Source of the DNA: CAJCJE01 sp035948315
GTDB lineage: Bacteria; Actinomycetota; Actinomycetes; Mycobacteriales; Pseudonocardiaceae
Length of the DNA: 64,000 nt
Direction of reading: 5' to 3'
Assembly: GCA_035948315.1 (NCBI GenBank)
Contig: DASZJG010000056.1
Location: forward strand, 62,001 to 126,000
A model generated the notes under the pieces. It was not told where the DNA came from. It saw only the letters and a program-made list of their open reading frames with translations, and made no database searches. Position 1 is the first letter of the stretch, and every line of letters starts with the position of its first letter. This document shows positions 58,704 to 64,000 of the stretch, one piece after another. Made by a program: the position numbers and the translations under genes.

Positions 58704-59902
58704 CCGCGCGACGTGCCCAGAATGCCGACGAAGCTCACCATATCGCCGGGATAGCCGCCGAGGTTGTGGGTGAGCGCGAGCGAACGCGAACCGAACGTCG
58801 AGATCCGCCGGTCGACGGGTGCCTCACCGCGCAACTGCAACCACGCCTCGAACACCATGCGCAACCCGGACGCGCCGACCGGATGGCCGAAGGACTTCAG
58901 GCCGCCGTCCGGGTTGACCGGCAGCTCACCGTCCAGGTCGAACGTGCCTGCCAGCAGCTGTTTCCAGGCTGAGCCGCGCTCGGCCAACCCGAGATCCTCG
59001 ATCAGCACCAGTTCGGTCGGCGTGAAGCAGTCGTGCACCTCGGCCATGGCCAACTCATCGCGCGGCGAGACGATGCCCGCCTGGGCATAGGCCTGCCGCG
59101 CCGATTCGGCCACCTCGGGGAAGGTGGTGTAGTCGTAGGCGGGATCCATCAGGCCGGAGCCGTCGCCCGACACCAGCGCCAACGCCTTGATGTAGAGGGG
59201 TTTGTCGGTGTAGCGGTGGGCGTCCTCGGCGCGCACCAGGATCGCGGCCGCCGATCCGTCCGCGACGCCGGCACAGTCGAAGACCGAGAGGCCACCCGCG
59301 ACCGCGGGCATCGCGCACAGCTGCTCGACCGACATCTCCTTCTGGAACTGGGCACGCGGGTTGTGTGCGCCGTTCGCGTGGTTCTTCGCCGCGATCCTGG
59401 CCAGCACCGTGCGCATGTCCGCGTCGCTCACCCCGTACGTCTTGGCGTAGGCGGGCGCGACCATGGAGAACATGGCGGCGGCGGTCAGCGTGCGCTGGGT
59501 GCCGTCCTGCGGGATCGGGAACGCGTTGAGCCCCTGATACCCGCCGTCCTTCACCTTTTCCACGCCGACCGCCATGGCCACGTCGCACGCGCCACTGGCC
59601 ACCGCGTACGTCGCCTGGCGCAGCGCGTCCGAGCCGGTGGCGCAATAGTTCTCCACCCGGCTGACCGGTTTTCCGCGCAACCGCAACGGCCGGGACAGCG
59701 TCATCCCGCTCATGCCGGACTGGGCGGTGCCCAGCCAGTACGCGTCCACGTCGTCCTTGGCCACTCCGGCCGACACGAACGCCTCACCCGTCGAGGCGAG
59801 CAGCAGTTCGTCGACGCCCTTGTCCCAGTGCTCGGTGAACCGGGTGCAGCCCATGCCGACGATCGCAACGCGATCGGTGATGCCACGTGCGGTCATGTTC
59901 AT
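58700..59902 (-). CDS. SCP2/Ltp-type thiolase
   Basis: The product is 400 residues. VAIVGMGCTRFTEHWDKG starts the thiolase fold. The nucleophile Cys lies in VENYCATGSDALRQA, the catalytic His in FGHPVGASGLRM, and the usual second Cys loop reads HNLGGYPGDMVSF, as in the lipid-transfer thiolases. The start overlaps the HMG-CoA-synthase-like fusion gene, so the two proteins are made together. It probably performs the thiolytic cleavage of 3-oxoacyl-CoA. Confidence 0.8.
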   Translation of the reverse strand: MNMTARGITDRVAIVGMGCTRFTEHWDKGVDELLLASTGEAFVSAGVAKDDVDAYWLGTAQSGMSGMTLSRPLRLRGKPVSRVENYCATGSDALRQATYAVASGACDVAMAVGVEKVKDGGYQGLNAFPIPQDGTQRTLTAAAMFSMVAPAYAKTYGVSDADMRTVLARIAAKNHANGAHNPRAQFQKEMSVEQLCAMPAVAGGLSVFDCAGVADGSAAAILVRAEDAHRYTDKPLYIKALALVSGDGSGLMDPAYDYTTFPEVAESARQAYAQAGIVSPRDELAMAEVHDCFTPTELVLIEDLGLAERGSAWKQLLAGTFDLDGELPVNPDGGLKSFGHPVGASGLRMVFEAWLQLRGEAPVDRRISTFGSRSLALTHNLGGYPGDMVSFVGILGTSRG

Positions 59903-61287
59903 TCCCCTGTCGTGGTGGTGTCCCGCACCGGCTTGGCCTTCCAGAAGTAGTTGTGCACGCCCTCCCCGGTGAACAACTTGCGGAAGGTCAGCTCGACCCG
60001 GCCGCCGATCCGCACCTCGTCCACGTCGACGTCGGTCAGCTCCATCGGCAACCGGCCGCCGCCGTCGAAGTCGATCACCGCGAAGATCACTGGCGGGCTC
60101 GGCGAGTAGGCAAGGCGGTCCACGGTGAAGGTCACGATGGTGCCCCGCGCCGAGGCCATCGGCGTCGGCACGCCGTCCAGAGGCGATGGCGGCAGGTGCA
60201 CGAGGTCGCCGGTCGAGCCGACGAAGCCGAACTTCCAGTCGCGGTTGCGCCACGCGGCGGGCGCGGACGGCCGGGCGGGCTCGGGTCGGCGCGGCGGTTC
60301 GACCGGCAGCATCCCGCGCCAGCTCAGGAACTTGCCGTAGCTGACCGGCGCACCACCGGCCAGTTGTCCGGCGAGCGGCCGAGTCACCGCGTATCCGGGC
60401 AGTGCCGGAGTCGTCCGGAACACGGCGACGTCGGCTCCGTCCGCCAGGCTCGCCAGTACGATGACCTGGTCCGGCTCTGCGCGTTCCAGGGCCGAGGCCA
60501 GCAACAGCGCCGGTTGGGCCGCGCCGGTCTCGGCGTTCCACTCGTTGGCGAGCCGTAGGCCGCAGCTCTTGGCCACTGCAATGGCCGCCCGGCGATGCGG
60601 TCCGGCGGCCACGAAATACCTGACGTCGCTCGCGTCCAGCCCGGCCTCGCCCAGGGCAAGCTTGACCGCCTCGGTGCCCAGCGCACCGTACCGGGTCGCG
60701 CCGAAGCGTTCCTCCCAGCGACTCGTGGCCGGTGCGCCGGGTGTCCGCCAGCGGTCCAGGAACTCTTCGGTCACCGATGTCCACACCAGCAGCTTGGCGA
60801 GCACCGGCCCGTCGTCGGCGGAGCCGATCAGTACGGCCGCCGCGCCGTCGCCGCCTTCGGCCTCGTCCGGGCTACCGGGTAAGCCGGTGCGCAGATCGGC
60901 GGCGACGACCAGGGCGGGCGACGTGCCCTCGAACGCGGCGCGCAGCGCGCCCATCGCGGACCGCACCGAGCCGATCGCGTCGTAGGCGCCGACGTCCCGG
61001 TCCAGCCGGAGCGCGGCGTGCACGGCGGTGGCGTTGGTCTTGTCCAGGTAGGGCGGCTGCGTTGTGGCGAACCAGAGCGAACGTGGCCGTACCGCCGCAT
61101 CGACCAGCGCCAGCCTGGCCGCCTCGACGGCCATGGTGGTGCTGTCCTCGTCCGGTCCGGCCACCGTTCTGCTGCCCGCGCCGCCGCCGGTGCCGGATAT
61201 CGGTGCGATCGTGGTGAGGTCGAGCCGCCGGTGCGGCAGATAGCCGCCCCAGCCAAGGACTCCGCGCATGCCCCGAGCATATCGCAT
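59899..61287 (-). CDS. HMG-CoA-synthase-like/DUF35 (OB-fold) fusion protein
   Basis: The product is 462 residues. The first 330 residues have the KAS III/HMG-CoA synthase-like fold (VLGWGGYLPHRR start; EGGDGAAAVLIG). At the usual nucleophile position the segment AIGSVRSAMGAL has Ser, not Cys, so condensation is doubtful. The last 120 residues (TIVTFTVDRLAYSPSPPVIFAVID, then VRIGGRVELTF) form an OB-fold DUF35 domain. The start is ATG 61287 or 61269; 61287 lies directly after TATTTTATGCA. Coupled by a 4-bp overlap to the thiolase, it recalls the archaeal thiolase/HMGCS/DUF35 complex. Confidence 0.7.
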   Translation of the reverse strand: MRYARGMRGVLGWGGYLPHRRLDLTTIAPISGTGGGAGSRTVAGPDEDSTTMAVEAARLALVDAAVRPRSLWFATTQPPYLDKTNATAVHAALRLDRDVGAYDAIGSVRSAMGALRAAFEGTSPALVVAADLRTGLPGSPDEAEGGDGAAAVLIGSADDGPVLAKLLVWTSVTEEFLDRWRTPGAPATSRWEERFGATRYGALGTEAVKLALGEAGLDASDVRYFVAAGPHRRAAIAVAKSCGLRLANEWNAETGAAQPALLLASALERAEPDQVIVLASLADGADVAVFRTTPALPGYAVTRPLAGQLAGGAPVSYGKFLSWRGMLPVEPPRRPEPARPSAPAAWRNRDWKFGFVGSTGDLVHLPPSPLDGVPTPMASARGTIVTFTVDRLAYSPSPPVIFAVIDFDGGGRLPMELTDVDVDEVRIGGRVELTFRKLFTGEGVHNYFWKAKPVRDTTTTGE

Positions 61288-61306
61288 TGCATAAAATATC
61301 AAATCT
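61284..61306. promoter_or_regulatory. AT-rich divergent promoter
   Basis: GCATTGCATAAAATATCAAATC lies between the leftward fusion gene and the rightward CoA-transferase (GTG 61333). On the minus strand TATTTTATGC is followed 5 bases after the hexamer by ATG 61287. Confidence 0.45.
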
Positions 61307-61332
61307 GAAAAGCGGGTGGTAACGTCGCGGCC

Positions 61333-62562
61333 GTGGCGGACACACCCGAACCCGGCACACCGATGCCCCTGGCCGGTGTGCGCATCCTCGCGCTGGAACA
61401 GATGCAGGCCCTCCCCTTCGCGACCCAGTTGCTCTCCCGCCTCGGCGCGGACGTCGTGAAGGTCGAACCGCCCAGCGGCGGCGACTCCGGTCGCGCGTCG
61501 CTGCCCGCGATGACCGACCGGTCGGGACGTCGGGTCGGCGCCACCTTCCTGCGCAACAACCTGGGCAAACGCAGCATCTGCGTCAATCTGAAGGACCCCC
61601 GCGGCGCCGAACTGGTGCGGCGGCTGGCGGTCAAGTTCGACGTGGTCGCGGAGAACTCCAAACCGGGCACGATGGACCGGCTCGGCGTCGGCTATCAGCA
61701 CATCGCCGCCGTTCACCCACCCGCGATCTACGTCTCGGTCTCCGGATTCGGCAACACCGTCGCGACGCCCTACCGCGAGTGGCCCGCGTTCGCCCCCATC
61801 GTGGAGGCGATGTCCGGGATCTATGAGATGAAGCGGGTCGGCGACGCTCCGCCGCTGGTCGCGCCGGTCGGCGCGCTCGGCGACATCAGCGCCGCCCTGT
61901 TCGCCACGATCGGCATCCTCGCCGCGTTGCGGCACCGCACGCTCACCGGGCGCGGCCAGTACGTGGACGTCGCCATGTTCGACTCGGTGGTGGCGATGAC
62001 CGACATCGTGGCCAACTTCTGGTCGATGGGTCTACAGGGCGGGAACCTCGGCCCACTGATCATGCACGGCTTCCGCGCCAAGGACGGCTGGTTCGTGTTG
62101 CAGGTCGGCCGCGAGGCGCACTTCGCCAAGCTGGTCACCGCGATCGGTCATCCCGAGTGGACGGACGACCCGGCGTTCGCCACCCGGCAGGGCTGGGTCG
62201 ACCACCTGGAGGACCGGTTGCGTCCGGCGATCGAGGGGTGGGCGTCGAGCATGACCAAACTGGAGGCGTGCCAGGCCCTCGGCGCGGCGGGACTGGCCGC
62301 CGGACCGTGCCTGAGCGACGAGGAGGTGGTGACCGATCCGCACCTGGCCGCGCGGTCGATGCTGGTCGAACTGCCGCGCACGGACGGCGTCGAGCAGCCG
62401 GTCCTGATCCCGGGCAACCCGGTCCGGCTCAGCGGTGTTGCCGCACCAACCGAGCTGCGCCCACCGTGGCTCGGCGAACACACCGCAGACGTGCTGGCCC
62501 AGGAGCTGGGCCTGGTACCGCATGAGATCACGACGTTGCGGGCGGCTGGCGTCATAGCTTGA
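61333..62562 (+). CDS. Class III CoA-transferase (CaiB/BaiF family)
   Basis: The product is 409 residues. GVRILALEQMQALPFATQLL and LGADVVKVEPPSGGDSG open the family fold, NLGKRSICVNLKD follows, and GALGDISAALFATIG lies in the middle. It is full-length. Transcription is rightward from the AT-rich island; the GTG start has no strong ribosome site. It is followed by the amidohydrolase, with its own promoter. CoA transfer or acyl-CoA racemisation is inferred. Confidence 0.85.
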   Translation: MADTPEPGTPMPLAGVRILALEQMQALPFATQLLSRLGADVVKVEPPSGGDSGRASLPAMTDRSGRRVGATFLRNNLGKRSICVNLKDPRGAELVRRLAVKFDVVAENSKPGTMDRLGVGYQHIAAVHPPAIYVSVSGFGNTVATPYREWPAFAPIVEAMSGIYEMKRVGDAPPLVAPVGALGDISAALFATIGILAALRHRTLTGRGQYVDVAMFDSVVAMTDIVANFWSMGLQGGNLGPLIMHGFRAKDGWFVLQVGREAHFAKLVTAIGHPEWTDDPAFATRQGWVDHLEDRLRPAIEGWASSMTKLEACQALGAAGLAAGPCLSDEEVVTDPHLAARSMLVELPRTDGVEQPVLIPGNPVRLSGVAAPTELRPPWLGEHTADVLAQELGLVPHEITTLRAAGVIA

Positions 62563-62570
62563 CCAGTGAT

Positions 62571-62601
62571 TATAGTAACCACCATGTCGTCGGATCGGTA
62601 A
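62571..62601 (+). promoter_or_regulatory. ATAGTA-type promoter and 5-codon leader frame
   Basis: TATAGT at 62571-62576 is 7 bases before ATG 62584, the same geometry as at 31106 and 52784. That ATG opens only five codons (MSSDR) and stops at 62599-62601, where the TAA overlaps the AAGGAG ribosome site of the amidohydrolase. A leaderless mini-frame coupled to the next gene is possible. Confidence 0.45.
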
Positions 62602-62609
62602 GGAGCGTC

Positions 62610-63881
62610 ATGAACGCTGAAGACATGATCATGATCAGCGTGGACGACCACGTCGTGGAGCCGCCGGACCTGTTCAAGGGCCGCATCCCGCAGAAATACC
62701 TGGACCAGGCGCCGAAGGTGATCAAGACGGCGGACGGCATGGACGTCTGGCAGTTCAACGGCGCCATCATCCCGAACATCGGGCTCAACGCGGTCGCCGG
62801 ACGCCCCAAGGAGGAGTACGGCGTCGAGCCGACCTCGTTCGACGAGATCCGGCCCGGCACCTACGACATCCACGAGCGCATCAAGGACATGAACGCGGGC
62901 GGCATCCTCGCCTCGATGAACTTCCCTTCGTTCCCCGGCTTCAGCGGCCGCCAGTTCGCCTCCGCCGCCGACAAGGACATGGCCCTGGCTGTCCTGCGCG
63001 CGTACAACGACTGGCACATCGACGAGTGGGCGGGCACCTATCCCGGTCGCATCATCCCGATGGCGCTGCCAGTGCTGTGGGATGCCGAACTGTGCGCGCA
63101 GGAGGTACGCAGGGTCGCCGCCAAGGGCTGCCACTCGATCACGTTCACCGAGAACCCCGCCAAGCTGGGTTACCCGAGCTTCCACGACAAGTACTGGGAT
63201 CCGCTGTGGACGGCGGTGAGCGACGAGAACGTGGTGCTGTCCATCCACCTCGGCTCATCGGGCGAGCTGGTGATGACGGCCAAGGACGCGCCGATCGACG
63301 TGATGATCACGTTGCAGCCGATGAACATCTGCCAGGCCGCCGCCGATCTGGTGTGGTCCCGCGTGATCAAGAACTTCCCGGACATCAAGATCGCGCTGTC
63401 CGAGGGCGGCACCGGTTGGATCCCGTACTTCCTCGACCGGATCGACCGCACCTACGACATGCACCACCTCTGGACCGGCCAGGACTTCGGCGGCAAACTG
63501 CCCAGCGACGTGTTCCGGGAGCACTTCCTCACCTGCTTCATCTCCGACCCGGTCGGCGTCGGGCTGCGGGACATGATCGGCATCGACAACATCGCGTGGG
63601 AATGCGACTACCCGCACTCGGACTCGTCATGGCCGACGGCGCCGGAGGAACTGGCAGCGGTCGCCGACGGCGTGTCCGACAGCGATCTGAACAAGATCAC
63701 CCACGAGAACGCCATGCGCTGGTACTCGTTCGACCCGTTCACCCACCGCGCCAGGGAGAAGTGCACCGTGAGCGCGCTGCGCGCGGAAGTCCCGGACCAC
63801 GATGTCAGCATCAAGGCCAGGGGCACCGGACGCAAAACCACAACGAGCCTGGACGAGCTGAGCCGCAGCGCGACCGCCTAG
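62610..63881 (+). CDS. Amidohydrolase-2 family protein (ACMSD-like)
   Basis: The product is 423 residues. The first metal site is unusual for the family (ISVDDHVVEPPDLF, D-x-H like), with later ligands in LSIHLGSSGE and ECDYPHSDSSWP. This is the TIM-barrel amidohydrolase-2 family, which includes non-oxidative decarboxylases and hydrolases. I use ATG 62610, with AAGGAG 5 bases upstream. Similar proteins accompany steroid and terpenoid catabolism genes in actinomycetes. It may open a ring or remove a carboxyl group; unproven. Confidence 0.85.
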   Translation: MNAEDMIMISVDDHVVEPPDLFKGRIPQKYLDQAPKVIKTADGMDVWQFNGAIIPNIGLNAVAGRPKEEYGVEPTSFDEIRPGTYDIHERIKDMNAGGILASMNFPSFPGFSGRQFASAADKDMALAVLRAYNDWHIDEWAGTYPGRIIPMALPVLWDAELCAQEVRRVAAKGCHSITFTENPAKLGYPSFHDKYWDPLWTAVSDENVVLSIHLGSSGELVMTAKDAPIDVMITLQPMNICQAAADLVWSRVIKNFPDIKIALSEGGTGWIPYFLDRIDRTYDMHHLWTGQDFGGKLPSDVFREHFLTCFISDPVGVGLRDMIGIDNIAWECDYPHSDSSWPTAPEELAAVADGVSDSDLNKITHENAMRWYSFDPFTHRAREKCTVSALRAEVPDHDVSIKARGTGRKTTTSLDELSRSATA

Positions 63882-63887
63882 GTCCAC

Positions 63888-63914
63888 GGGCCGCTCGCCA
63901 GGTGCGAGCGGCCC
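63888..63914. terminator. Bidirectional hairpin terminator
   Basis: GGGCCGCTCGC (63888-63898) pairs perfectly with GCGAGCGGCCC (63904-63914) around a CAGGT loop. It lies between two convergent amidohydrolase genes, 6 bp after one stop and 6 bp before the other. Confidence 0.8.
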
Positions 63915-63920
63915 CGCGTT

Positions 63921-64000
63921 TCACCCCGGCAGGTCCAGGCCGAGCAGCCGGATCGCGTTGCCCCTGGCGATCTTGTCGATCGCGTCCTGCGCCAGGTGAC
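63921..64000 (-). CDS. Amidohydrolase-2 family protein, C-terminus only
   Basis: The last 26 codons on the minus strand read HLAQDAIDKIARGNAIRLLG and end LDLPG before the stop at 63921. The I-x-R-G-N-A-x-R-L-x-G-L pattern is the C-terminal helix of amidohydrolase-2 proteins. The gene enters from beyond the right window edge, so a second, convergent amidohydrolase lies there. Confidence 0.7.
   Translation of the reverse strand, partial: HLAQDAIDKIARGNAIRLLGLDLPG

Noticed and set aside
19500..64000. Steroid (KstR/KstR2-type) regulon
   Set aside because: No site resembling the KstR or KstR2 palindromes and no ring-degradation hallmark genes were seen; the operators present are different.
1..64000. 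tRNA, rRNA, CRISPR arrays, prophage genes
   Set aside because: None was recognised: no regularly spaced repeats, no phage structural or integrase genes, no cloverleaf-type sequences noticed by eye.

Overview
The window is high-GC DNA (very GC-rich third codon positions, GTG starts, 4-bp stop/start overlaps) from an actinomycete, most likely a Pseudonocardiales-type genus. The evidence is a GT4/methyltransferase/DUF3068 gene group shared with mycolata, P450-ferredoxin pairs, a mycofactocin-coupled SDR, and large sets of CaiB, crotonase, SDR and TetR genes. No rRNA, tRNA, CRISPR array or prophage was seen.

Region 1 (1-3.1 kb) holds a truncated GT4 glycosyltransferase, a divergent SAM methyltransferase, a DUF3068 membrane protein and a degenerate amidase-like gene. 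Region 2 (3.1-18.5 kb) is a compact lipid or polyketide locus: a PucR regulator, an SDR, then a PUFA-synthase-like PKS split over two proteins (ER-ER-KS-AT-ACP-KR, and AT-DH plus a PPTase-like tail), a free ACP, an alpha/beta hydrolase and a GT1 glycosyltransferase. A convergent DrrAB-type ABC exporter lies next to it, overlapped by an intact IstA-like ORF that has lost catalytic residues. A glycosylated, exported lipid is the simplest reading.

Region 3 (19.5-31 kb) starts with an O-methyltransferase and a PPOX-fold oxidoreductase. It continues with an SDR/P450/ferredoxin/ALDH operon, a TetR gene and an AveC-like membrane protein, with two matching 20-bp palindromes flanking the TetR. After a P450 remnant comes a crotonase/amidohydrolase/CoA-transferase/crotonase operon and a small Cys-rich gene. 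Region 4 (31-64 kb) is a catabolic island. It encodes two acyl-CoA ligases, two acyl-CoA dehydrogenases, a MaoC hydratase, three further crotonases, four SDRs, three further class III CoA-transferases, and a P450/ALDH/mycofactocin-SDR/ferredoxin operon ending in a DUF35-Ltp2 (aldolase-like) fusion. It also has a thiolase next to an HMG-CoA-synthase-like/DUF35 fusion, two amidohydrolase-2 proteins, an LLM oxidoreductase, a NIPSNAP protein, a secreted SGNH esterase, and TetR and GntR regulators. A TnpB-only transposon interrupts the P450 operon.

Together regions 3 and 4 look like oxidation of a hydrophobic, probably branched or alicyclic substrate: P450 hydroxylation, alcohol to acid oxidation, CoA activation, beta-oxidation, then retro-aldol or thiolytic cleavage. 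The substrate cannot be read from sequence. AT-rich islands mark nearly every divergent promoter. One subclass, ATAGTR-NN-TACTAT, occurs five times with its last two bases forming the start of an ATG, which suggests leaderless, co-regulated transcripts across the window.
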